A stretch of 64,000 nucleotides of DNA from Leifsonia sp. EB41 (lineage in GTDB: Bacteria; Actinomycetota; Actinomycetes; Actinomycetales; Microbacteriaceae): contig NZ_JBGCCJ010000001.1 in assembly GCF_041262565.1 (NCBI RefSeq), positions 868,001 through 932,000 on the forward strand, read 5' to 3'. The position numbers were made by a program, and so were the translations under genes. Below the pieces are notes generated by a model that did not search any database, was not told the origin of the DNA, and was given only the letters and a program-made list of their open reading frames with translations. Below are positions 34,120-41,072 of this stretch, one piece after another (position 1 is the stretch's first letter; the number at the start of each line of letters is the position of its first letter).

Positions 34120-35217
34120 GTGCCTGCAGAGCCGACCGTCGAACGCGCCGACCTCACCGCGCTCATCGAGCGCGTGCGGCTACGCGATGTCGGCGCCTTC
34201 CGTCGGCGCGTAGAGGGCGGCGGCACCGGCGCGATGATCGGCGATCTGTTCCACACCGTCTTCGTCATCGCCCTCACCACGATTTTCGGAGGCTTGGCGG
34301 TCCTCGCCCTCCTCGTCGTCGGGGCGGGAGTCGTGCTGCGGGTGCTGGATGACGCAGACCGTGGTTTCGCAGTGATCGCCGGGACGACCGCGATCGCCGT
34401 CACGATCTTCGCAGCCTGTTTCGCGCTGGTGGCCTGGTTCGTGCGGCTGGGCGCGGACATCGCGATCCGGGACGGCCGCCTTCCACCGAACTGGCGCCGG
34501 CGCTACCGCCTCCACCGCTTCGCCGTGGACAACGGCCTCTCGTACGTCCCCGAGGCAGTCGGCCTCCGCCGCTCCGGCGTGATCTTCACGGCAGGGAGGT
34601 CGCCGCGCGGCTACGACATCCTCTCGACGGGGCCCGGCTCGGACTTCGAGATCGGGAACTTCCAGTACGCGGGCGACTGGCGCAGCGAGCGGGCCCTGCG
34701 CCGCTTCGGCTACTTCCGCCTCCGCCTCCCGGGGCCCCTCCCGCACATCGTGCTCGAGGCGCGACGCAACCGGCGGTGGTTCGGCCGCAGCAACCTTCCG
34801 TGGCGGTTCACCTCGAAGCAGGCGCTGTCGCTGGAAGGCGACTTCGACCGCTTCTTCCGCCTCCACGTTCCGGAGGGCTTCGAGCAGGACGCCCTCTACC
34901 TCTTCACGCCGGACCTGATGGTGCTGTTCATGGACCGCGCGTCGGACTTCGACGTGGAGATCGTCGACGACTGGATGTACGTGTACTCCCCTCGGCCGTT
35001 CCGGATGGCCGACCAGCGCACCTACGAACGGCTGTTCGCCGTGCTCGACACCGTCGGCAGGCGCACGCTGGACCGGTCCGCTCGTTATACACGCCACCAG
35101 CCGCCGAGCCGGTACAGGGTCCCGAGCCGCCTGATCCGCAGCATCCGGATCGGGCCGATCGTGATCCTCGGGGTGTTCGTGCTCCTGCTGGTGAGGCGGC
35201 TGGTGATGGGGGCGTGA
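34120..35217 (+). CDS. uncharacterised membrane protein
   Basis: 365 residues. Two hydrophobic segments near 43-75 and 85-110, one near the C terminus (about 342-362), and between them a soluble domain of about 220 residues with PH-like or DUF3137-like character (YDILSTGPGSDFEIGNFQYAG, then PHIVLEARRN and LEGDFDRFFRLHVPEGFEQDALYLFTPDLM). The last resembles the DUF3137 pattern that follows galanin-like domains. GTG start at 34120. Overlaps the next gene by 1 bp (TGATG). Confidence 0.8.
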   Translation: MPAEPTVERADLTALIERVRLRDVGAFRRRVEGGGTGAMIGDLFHTVFVIALTTIFGGLAVLALLVVGAGVVLRVLDDADRGFAVIAGTTAIAVTIFAACFALVAWFVRLGADIAIRDGRLPPNWRRRYRLHRFAVDNGLSYVPEAVGLRRSGVIFTAGRSPRGYDILSTGPGSDFEIGNFQYAGDWRSERALRRFGYFRLRLPGPLPHIVLEARRNRRWFGRSNLPWRFTSKQALSLEGDFDRFFRLHVPEGFEQDALYLFTPDLMVLFMDRASDFDVEIVDDWMYVYSPRPFRMADQRTYERLFAVLDTVGRRTLDRSARYTRHQPPSRYRVPSRLIRSIRIGPIVILGVFVLLLVRRLVMGA

Positions 35218-35855
35218 TGAGTGGCGCTGCGAAGCCTGGTCCCGACCGCGCGAGGGACATCCGGCTCCGTCGCTCCAGCCGCGGCACGCGCGTGGCCGCC
35301 ATCACGACGCAGCTGGTGTTCCTGCTCGCGACGCTGGGTGGGCAGCTCCACCCCTCACCCGATCTCTCGCAGGTCGACCGCGACCTGAGTCCGGTGGCCT
35401 GGATCGGAATGGGCGCTCTCGCTCTCGCTGTCGCGCGCACCCTGTTCGTGGGCGTCTACCTCTCGAACGAGCACGTCCGGGTGAGGAGCTGGTTCCGCAC
35501 CTACACGATCCCGCTCGGCGCCGACATCCGCTGCCGGGCCGTCCTCTACGAGAGCTGGTACGTCACGCGCGGCAACCAGTCCCGCATGGTGCAGATGCTG
35601 TGGCTGTCATGGGAGCTCGACGGCGAGCAACGCGCCCGATCCTTCCCGGCGACCGCGGTGCGTCGATCGCGGGCGATCGGCCAGGCGGACGTCGTCAACG
35701 CGTTCATCGAGGCTGCAACGGTCGGTGGGACGCCGGATGTGCGGGATTTTGCTCGCGGGACGAGGTGGCGGGCACTGATGGTGGATTCGCGCGCGCGACT
35801 GGCGTCGCGGGACACCGAGCGCGCCCGGCACCGGCGGTCGCGGTCGCTCGTCTGA
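35217..35855 (+). CDS. uncharacterised two-helix membrane protein
   Basis: 212 residues. Two hydrophobic segments (about 27-45 and 60-82) followed by a soluble domain with a PH-like beginning (SNEHVRVRSWFRTYTIPLGADIRC). A strongly basic C-terminal tail (RARHRRSRSLV). Translationally coupled to the preceding membrane protein, so the two probably work together. No known family. Confidence 0.75.
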   Translation: MSGAAKPGPDRARDIRLRRSSRGTRVAAITTQLVFLLATLGGQLHPSPDLSQVDRDLSPVAWIGMGALALAVARTLFVGVYLSNEHVRVRSWFRTYTIPLGADIRCRAVLYESWYVTRGNQSRMVQMLWLSWELDGEQRARSFPATAVRRSRAIGQADVVNAFIEAATVGGTPDVRDFARGTRWRALMVDSRARLASRDTERARHRRSRSLV

Positions 35856-36001
35856 GTGCTCGGGGGCGGTGAGTTGGGCATACGCCGAACCGGTACTCCA
35901 CCGGAATGCGCGGACGACGATCGTCTGGTATGAGCACTCCACGCGCCATCACCCTCGAGTTGGGGGACTCGCCGAATTCCGCCTCCGGCTAGCGTGATCC
36001 C

Positions 36002-36472
36002 ATGCCGGGGGTATCAGCACGCGCACTGAACGCGGCCGCAGTCGGAGCTGTCATGGCGCTTCTCGCCGCGTCACTGACAGGCTGCTACGGCGGGCCCGGC
36101 CCTCACGAATACGACCTCGTCGACGCGGCGACTAAGCAGCTCGGGGTAACCGCCGCCGGCGTGGTTCTCACCGAACGGCATTACGGGCAGATGAAACGAA
36201 TGTCCGGCCCCGGCCCGACAGTCGAGTTCCGGATAGCCACCGAGGATCCGCTGGCTAGCCGCATCATCGTCGAAAACGCGATACGAAACGGGTGGGACGG
36301 TTCGCTAGGCGGTGGTCCGATCGTCACGGGGTGGGCATCCACATCCACTGGCGGCTACCAGCTGGAGCTGGCTATCAGTCCGTGGACATCGAATTGGCCG
36401 GTCCCCGGCGCCGAGGACAAGACCCAGACGTCGAACCGCTCCGGAATCGACGTCGTGATCTCTCAGTCCTGA
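36002..36472 (+). CDS. small putative lipoprotein
   Basis: 156 residues. Signal sequence ends with lipobox SLTGC (Cys28), predicting a lipid-anchored surface protein. The mature part is a single domain with no family I recognise. TAGCGT lies exactly 6 nt before ATG 36002, a leaderless start. Base composition is a little lower in GC than its neighbours. Confidence 0.72.
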   Translation: MPGVSARALNAAAVGAVMALLAASLTGCYGGPGPHEYDLVDAATKQLGVTAAGVVLTERHYGQMKRMSGPGPTVEFRIATEDPLASRIIVENAIRNGWDGSLGGGPIVTGWASTSTGGYQLELAISPWTSNWPVPGAEDKTQTSNRSGIDVVISQS

Positions 36473-36548
36473 CCGCGCGTTTGTCGGAACCAGGTCCCTA
36501 CAGGTTCAACTGGGGCCCCACGAGGTGACGCTGCCCCGACCGTGCCCC

Positions 36549-36697
36549 GAGATCCCAGGAACCGGACAGGAGTCCGTGTGGGACTACCCGAGGCCGCCGC
36601 TGCATCGAGCGCGTCACCGCGCCTGTCACGATCCGTCTGGGCGGGCAGCTCATCGTTGAGACCCGCGACGTCGTCCGGGTGCTCGTGTGGACGTCCG
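36549..36697 (+). pseudogene. DUF427 gene remnant with frameshift and lost C terminus
   Basis: In one frame 36549-36599 reads EIPGTGQESVWDYPRPP, the family's N-terminal signature. Shifting by one base at about 36597 continues as RCIERVTAPVTIRLGGQLIV (36598-36657) and ETRDVVRVL, the next conserved block. After residue RVL, where the family continues ETSHPP, similarity stops and the sequence meets the tetR stop codon at 36698. So it is a 5' remnant with one frameshift, probably truncated by rearrangement next to tetR. Confidence 0.6.
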
Positions 36698-37339
36698 CTA
36701 GGCGAGCGCGGACTCGAGCGCACCGGCGATGAACTCGGCGAAGGCGTCGGGAGTCCAGCCTCGTGCCACCACCAGGTCGTCGAAGAAGCGAGAGTCGGTG
36801 TAGAGCCACATCACGTCGGCCGCGGCGGCGGGCGTGACATCGGGCCGCAGGAACCCGCGCTCCGCCAGGTTGAGCGCATTGTGGAGCATGCGCGCATGTC
36901 GCTCGTCCTCGACCTCTGCCAGCAGGCCGCGCATCTCGTGGTCGCCGGACGCAGCGGCATCCCGGATGAGTCTCATGACGGGGGCGAGCTCGGGTGCGAT
37001 CTCCCTGGTGAACTCTCCGAACCGGCGGAACAGAGCAGCGGCGTTCGGCGCCGTCGCCTGTGCGGCATCGGACCGTGTCTCGGCGGGAACCTCCGCCGAT
37101 CCCAGCAACCTCGAGCCGACGATCGCGCGCACGAGACCGGGCTTGCCGCCGAACGCTTTGTAAACGGTCTCGACGGCCACACCGGCGTCGTCCGCGATGG
37201 CGGCGACGGTCGTCGCGGCGTACCCCGCCTGCAGGAACAGCCGCTGTGCGCTGCTGATGATGCCCTGGCGTCGCTGCTCGGCCATGCTCCGGCGCCGGCT
37301 CGCGTCGTAGCGTCGGCGGGTCTTGTCCCCTGTTTCCAT
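36698..37339 (-). CDS. TetR-family transcriptional regulator
   Basis: 213 residues. HTH at about 25-65: GIISSAQRLFLQAGYAATTVAAIADDAGVAVETVYKAFGGK. The C-terminal helical domain would bind the ligand. ATG 37339 chosen; ATG 37285 is possible. Divergent from an NTF2-like/SDR pair 54 bp away, with an 18-bp palindrome between them (37360-37377) that is its probable operator. Confidence 0.9.
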   Translation of the reverse strand: METGDKTRRRYDASRRRSMAEQRRQGIISSAQRLFLQAGYAATTVAAIADDAGVAVETVYKAFGGKPGLVRAIVGSRLLGSAEVPAETRSDAAQATAPNAAALFRRFGEFTREIAPELAPVMRLIRDAAASGDHEMRGLLAEVEDERHARMLHNALNLAERGFLRPDVTPAAAADVMWLYTDSRFFDDLVVARGWTPDAFAEFIAGALESALA

Positions 37340-37359
37340 GCGGCGTACACTCCTATTCA

Positions 37360-37377
37360 GATACAGTCTACTTTATC
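37360..37377. promoter_or_regulatory. probable TetR operator
   Basis: GATAnAGTnnACTnTATC: 14 of 18 positions are symmetric. It lies between the divergent tetR start (37339) and the NTF2-like gene start (37394), positioned to control both promoters. Confidence 0.6.
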
Positions 37378-37393
37378 GAAAATGGAGGCTGTC

Positions 37394-37882
37394 ATGAGCA
37401 CAGACGATGAGCGTCCCGGTGGGGCGCCAGCAACGGTCATCGACCGCCTGGTGCGGGCCACGAACGCTCACGACCTCGACGCCCTCGTCCGCTGCTTCGG
37501 CCCTGGCTACCGCAACTCCACGCCGGCGCACCCGAATCGTTCGTTCGCCGGCTCCGCGCAGGTGCGGGACAACTGGCAGCAGATCTTCGCCGGCGTGCCG
37601 GACATCCATGTCGAGGTCGAAGCGGAGACCGTCGACGGTCCGTGGGTCTGGACCGAATGGCGGATGACGGGGACACGCCGCGACGGCACACCGCACGAAA
37701 TGGCCGGAACGATCATCTTCGAGGTCGACGGCGACAGCATCGCATCCGCGCGTTTCTACGTGGAGCCCGTCGAGCGTGCGAGCGGCACGGTCGGCGACGC
37801 CGTGCGGCGGCAGGTGGGGGAAGCGCCCACTGGGGCCGATCCCCAGGTCGTTGCGCAGGCGGCAGAGGTCGTTTCGCCGTGA
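37394..37882 (+). CDS. NTF2-like (SnoaL/ester-cyclase type) protein
   Basis: 162 residues. SnoaL-fold pattern: NAHDLDALVRCFGPGYRNSTPAHP, then NWQQIFAGVPDIHVEVEAE and WTEWRMTGTRRDGTPHEMAGTIIFEVDGDSIA. GGAGG lies before ATG 37394. Overlaps the SDR gene by 4 bp (GTGA). Ester-cyclase-like NTF2 proteins act on small hydrophobic metabolites; the substrate is unknown. Controlled by the divergent TetR, by inference. Confidence 0.85.
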   Translation: MSTDDERPGGAPATVIDRLVRATNAHDLDALVRCFGPGYRNSTPAHPNRSFAGSAQVRDNWQQIFAGVPDIHVEVEAETVDGPWVWTEWRMTGTRRDGTPHEMAGTIIFEVDGDSIASARFYVEPVERASGTVGDAVRRQVGEAPTGADPQVVAQAAEVVSP

Positions 37883-38787
37883 TCCTCATCGCGGGCGGCA
37901 CCGGACGGTTGGGAACCGCAGTCCGCGAGGGCCTGGAACCCGGCCAGGTCCGGGTGCTGACGCGAAACGCCTCGACCGCAGAGCTGATCCGAGAGGGTGG
38001 ATCAGAGACAGTGGTCGGCGACCTCGCCGACGCAGAAACGGTCTCGCGTGCGGTCGTGGGCTGCCGCGCGGTGGTCCTCGCCGCATCCGGATTCGGGCCG
38101 ATGGGGCGTTCGACGCCTGCCGGAGTCGACCGGGACGGGAACATCGCTCTCATCCACGCAGCGCGCACCGCGGGTGTCGAGCACGTCGTCCTGGTATCGA
38201 TGCACGGTGCGGCTCCGGACGCACGGCTTCAGCTTCTCCGCATGAAGTGGGCGGCCGAGGAGGCGCTACGTGCCTCCGGCGTGGGATGGACGATCGTGCG
38301 TCCCACCGCGTTCCTGGAGACGTACCTCGACGCGGTCGGGGCCGACCTCCCACGCAACGGATCGACGCTCGTCTTCGGACCGGGCACGGTCCCAGTGAAC
38401 TTCGTGTCTGTCGACGATGTGGCCGGCCTCGTCGGAGAAGCCCTGCGAAATCCGCACCTGCGCGGGGAGACCGTCGAGTGGGGCGGCGAGGATCTGACCC
38501 TCGGACAACTCTCCGATGCTCTGCGATCGGCGACCGGCGTGTCCGGCCCGACCAAGCGGATACCGATTCCGGCGCTCCGCGTCATGGCGCTCGCCTCCAG
38601 GCCGTTCTCGCCGTTCCTCGCACGCGTCGCGTCCGCCGCGGTGATCATGAATACGAACGACATGACGTTCAACGCTGCCCCGCACCGCGCCCGCTACCCC
38701 GGGCTGCCGCACACCACCCTCGCAGAGGCCGCTACGCGGTGGGCGGATGTCCACCAGGGCTCGGTTGCACGCCGAGCCGGGGCCTGA
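37879..38787 (+). CDS. NmrA-like NAD(P)-binding protein
   Basis: 302 residues. Atypical SDR: GGTGRLG nucleotide-binding motif right at the N terminus (residues 6-12), then VVGDLADAETVSRAV and VRPTAFLETYLDAVG. The NmrA/HSCARG-like group lacks the usual catalytic Tyr-x-x-x-Lys and acts as redox sensor or as reductase. GTG 37879 overlaps the previous stop by 4 bp. Forms a two-gene unit with the NTF2-like protein. Confidence 0.87.
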   Translation: MILIAGGTGRLGTAVREGLEPGQVRVLTRNASTAELIREGGSETVVGDLADAETVSRAVVGCRAVVLAASGFGPMGRSTPAGVDRDGNIALIHAARTAGVEHVVLVSMHGAAPDARLQLLRMKWAAEEALRASGVGWTIVRPTAFLETYLDAVGADLPRNGSTLVFGPGTVPVNFVSVDDVAGLVGEALRNPHLRGETVEWGGEDLTLGQLSDALRSATGVSGPTKRIPIPALRVMALASRPFSPFLARVASAAVIMNTNDMTFNAAPHRARYPGLPHTTLAEAATRWADVHQGSVARRAGA

Positions 38788-38883
38788 GCGGCAACCGACG
38801 CAGCCACCTGGTCAGCCTCCCGCACAGGGGTCTCTCATCTGCTCGCTGATAGGGTCGCGCGCATCGAAATGACGGAGAACGAC

Positions 38884-39681
38884 ATGAGCGACGATCGCAC
38901 CCTGGGTCTCACCCTGGGCGGTGGAGGCGCGTTCGGCGCTGCGCACGTGGGGGTTCTCCAGGTGCTCGCGGAGCGCGGCATCCGCCCGGGGATCATCACT
39001 GGCACGAGCTCCGGCGCCCTGGTGGGCGCAGCATATGCTGCGGGCTTTGAGCCACCCGCGATCGAGCGCGCCGCACTGAGGTTCCGCTGGAGCGCGATCG
39101 CCCGGTGGTCGCTCACACCGCGCTGGGGACTGCTCGACACGCATGCGGTCAGGCATTCTCTCCACCGCCTCCTGGGCTCGGATCCGCTCATCGAGCACCT
39201 CCCTCGCCGGTTCGCCGCCGTCGCCACCGATCTCCGAACCCGCCAGGCCGTGACGATCGACGAAGGACCGCTGAGCGTCGCCCTGCGGTCGACGATCGCG
39301 GTGCCAGGGCTCCTCCCTCCGGTGCGCCGCGACGGGAGGCTGCTGGCCGATGGCGGCATCGTCGACAACGTTCCGGTGCAGGCCACTCGCGCTCTCGGCG
39401 CGACCCGCGTCATCGTGGTGCGCCTGCACGCGAAGTGGGAGAACGTTCGGATGATGCGGATGGTCACACGCACCGCCGACCTCAAGCGCGACCCCTCAGT
39501 CGTGCTCATCCAGCCCGAGATGGGCGGGATGGCGCAGTGGGGGATGTCCGATGTGCCGCGTCTCATCGCCGAGGGGCGGCGAGTAGCGACCGCCGCACTG
39601 GATGAAGCCGAGTCGCGCGGGACACTCGCAGGTGCGCACGAGCCCGAGCGGGTCGGCGAGCGGATGCTCGACGTGGCCTGA
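38884..39681 (+). CDS. patatin-like phospholipase
   Basis: 265 residues. Patatin Ser/Asp dyad: oxyanion loop LGGGGAFGAA (11-20), nucleophile Ser42 in GTSSG, and Asp156 in ADGGIVDN. No signal peptide, so cytoplasmic or delivered otherwise, acting on lipid acyl esters. ATG 38884 has GGAG 6 nt upstream and is preferred to in-frame ATG 38869. A Rho-independent terminator follows 69 bp after its stop. Confidence 0.9.
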   Translation: MSDDRTLGLTLGGGGAFGAAHVGVLQVLAERGIRPGIITGTSSGALVGAAYAAGFEPPAIERAALRFRWSAIARWSLTPRWGLLDTHAVRHSLHRLLGSDPLIEHLPRRFAAVATDLRTRQAVTIDEGPLSVALRSTIAVPGLLPPVRRDGRLLADGGIVDNVPVQATRALGATRVIVVRLHAKWENVRMMRMVTRTADLKRDPSVVLIQPEMGGMAQWGMSDVPRLIAEGRRVATAALDEAESRGTLAGAHEPERVGERMLDVA

Positions 39682-39750
39682 ACTCGGCGATTCCGCTGTG
39701 TCACTCATCGAGGAGGAGATCCGTCCCGACACGCCGCCGGATGCAGCGTA

Positions 39751-39794
39751 AGGGAGGAGATCCCGGGCCGTTCGCCCGGGATCTCCTCCCTTTT
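39751..39794 (+). terminator. Rho-independent terminator after the patatin gene
   Basis: An 18-bp perfect stem (39751-39768 with 39774-39791), loop CGTTC, followed by TTTT. The strongest classical terminator in the window. The remainder of the 39682-39990 gene-free stretch holds the first ychF-end copy and the promoter of the 39991 gene. Confidence 0.9.
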
Positions 39795-39841
39795 CGACAC
39801 GGGCGCAGGCGCCGGCAGCCATACGCGACGCCGGACACGCG

Positions 39842-39870
39842 GGCTACACGTTGAACCTGAATTCCACCAC
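39842..39870 (-). repeat. ychF 3'-end copy 1 (outer)
   Basis: On the minus strand reads GTGGTGGAATTCAGGTTC then AACGTGTAG, i.e. VVEFRFNV and stop. It differs from the working ychF end at 41044-41072 only by GAG to GAA and CGG to AGG, both synonymous. Upstream of it in frame is a TGA, so it is not translated as part of a gene. Confidence 0.85.
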
Positions 39871-39990
39871 GTTACGTCACGGATAGGTATTGGCTTCTGC
39901 GTGGTGACAGCTGCTTCGAGCGCGATGTAGAACGGGGGGCAGTGCGCGCCATTGGTGGATGTATCCCCTGACCTTTCATATCGTTACGGT

Positions 39991-40599
39991 ATGTCAGCGA
40001 TCCCAGGGAAACAGGTTCACCGCGATCTGGCAGCGCTTCTGAGTCCCGCCCTGGAGAAGGAAGCCTTCCGTCGGCTCCGCCCTGGATCGACAGCAACGTG
40101 GTTCAGACCCACTGGAGAACAGTTCCTCCTCGTGTGGGTCCAGCTATCGCGATCCGGTGACCCGTTCGGTTGGTACGGGGCCTCCCTGACTTTCGAGTTC
40201 GAGCTAAGCAACGCAGAGGTGCGCGGGACCGGTCGGGTGAGGGAACGACTGCCTCGCTTAATCTCGTACGAGGAGCGGGAGGAGATACGAGATAACCAGA
40301 ATGCGGTTATCGGTCGGTTGCCTCCGGCTCCCACCTCTGCACTCACGCAACTTCCGGTGTCCTTGCGATCCCAGTATCTAGCTCACGCCGATCAGCACAC
40401 TGAACCATATGCGGAGAGCGAAGACGTTTGGCTCCGATATGCAGACGCCCGAGACCTCGAGAGCTGGTTCCCGCTCCTACAGAGGATGGTCCCTGCTGCT
40501 GCTCGCGAAGCTGCGATCCGGTTCGGGGTCGCCACCACTCGCAATACGGTCGCTGACGATGGGGACGTCGAGCAAAATCCCAGATCAGCTACACATTAA
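39991..40599 (+). CDS. cassette ORF 1, possibly DUF4304-like
   Basis: 202 residues, visibly lower in GC than its neighbours. ATG 39991 is chosen because TATCGT lies exactly 6 nt before it, a leaderless start inside the insert. The N-terminal part (HRDLAALLSPALEKEAFRRL, then STATWFRPTGEQFLLVWVQ and GWYGASLTFEFELS) recalls DUF4304, a domain found in several immunity or defence-linked proteins; this is tentative. The last codons (SATH) and stop lie within the second ychF-end copy, so the ORF fuses into the repeat. Confidence 0.6.
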   Translation: MSAIPGKQVHRDLAALLSPALEKEAFRRLRPGSTATWFRPTGEQFLLVWVQLSRSGDPFGWYGASLTFEFELSNAEVRGTGRVRERLPRLISYEEREEIRDNQNAVIGRLPPAPTSALTQLPVSLRSQYLAHADQHTEPYAESEDVWLRYADARDLESWFPLLQRMVPAAAREAAIRFGVATTRNTVADDGDVEQNPRSATH

Positions 40600-40612
40600 A
40601 CCTGAACTCCAC
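40587..40612 (-). repeat. ychF 3'-end copy 2 (middle)
   Basis: On the minus strand reads GTGGAGTTCAGGTTTAATGT then GTAG: VEFRFNV and stop, with CGG to AGG, TTC to TTT and AAC to AAT against the working gene, all synonymous. It is slightly more diverged and shorter than copy 1. The plus-strand ORF 39991-40599 ends within it. Confidence 0.8.
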
Positions 40613-40647
40613 GAAACTCCAACGAACTACAACGTCCTGCGAGCACT

Positions 40648-40914
40648 TCAGCTGGCTGGATCCTCGTCCGCGAACCATCCCTCAGCTTCGCTCACGGTGA
40701 GCCCATGCGTGTAGGCGACGAGTTGACCGAGGAACTCCGTTCGGTTGTAGTCGGCTCCTACGCTTCTGGCGCACCAATCCCCGTCATCCAGTTTCACAAG
40801 CATGAAGACCGACTCGGCCTTGGTGCCCTCGGGCAACGGCGCCACCAGTAGCTCTCCCAGCACATGCGCCGCGGGAACGGGATCACGATGTTTATCAGGT
40901 GCCATAACTGACAT
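40648..40914 (-). CDS. cassette ORF 2, small hypothetical protein
   Basis: 88 residues. Begins MSVMAPDKHRDPVPAAHVLG and has a central strand-rich block (SVFMLVKLDDGDWCARSVG) and a helical end (YTHGLTVSEAEGWFADEDPAS). No ribosome site is obvious; ATG 40905 is an alternative. It lies alone between ychF-end copies 2 and 3. Family unknown; possibly cargo comparable in position to the ORF of the left segment. Confidence 0.5.
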   Translation of the reverse strand: MSVMAPDKHRDPVPAAHVLGELLVAPLPEGTKAESVFMLVKLDDGDWCARSVGADYNRTEFLGQLVAYTHGLTVSEAEGWFADEDPAS

Positions 40915-40966
40915 TGTTCAGCACCGGGAAAGAATCTCCACCCAGAAAAGGAGAAGCGGTCGTGAA

Positions 40967-40995
40967 ACTCCTTCCCGACGCCGTTCGGAAGGAGT
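40967..40995. repeat. CCTTCC...GGAAGG hairpin repeat, copy 3
   Basis: ACTCCTTCC (40967-40975) pairs perfectly with GGAAGGAGT (40987-40995) around an 11-nt loop. Same family as 29540 and 33986. It sits inside the right insert, 49 bp from the working ychF end. Confidence 0.55.
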
Positions 40996-41043
40996 CGGGC
41001 GGCGTGTCGCGGGCTGATCTCCTGTGGGCGGGAAGCCGCGGTC

Positions 41044-41072
41044 GGCTACACGTTGAACCGGAACTCCACCAC
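41044..41072 (-). repeat. ychF 3'-end copy 3 (the working gene end)
   Basis: The true ychF terminus, GATGTGGTGGAGTTCCGGTT then CAACGTGTAG, coding DVVEFRFNV and stop. Copies 1 and 2 downstream are in the same orientation. Sequence identity between the three extends over about 29 bp, to 1-2 nt past the stop codon. Confidence 0.85.

Larger units (their letters stand above)
39842..41072. mobile_element. two tandem mini-insertions at the ychF 3' end
   Basis: Three same-orientation copies of the ychF 3' end (39842, 40587, 41044) bound two segments of about 745 and 457 bp. The left one carries the ORF at 39991, the right one the ORF at 40648. Read in the ychF frame, the copies encode VVEFRFNV-stop, VEFRFNV-stop and VVEFRFNV-stop with only synonymous changes, as expected if each was once the working end. 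No integrase gene is inside, so either it acted in trans, was lost, or lies elsewhere. No similar system is known to me; the mobile nature is inference. Confidence 0.55.

Noticed and set aside
36463-36723. An 86-codon minus-strand frame over the tetR 3' flank
   Set aside because: Composition is not protein-like, it opposes the DUF427 remnant, and it has neither a ribosome site nor a TANNNT-N6 start.
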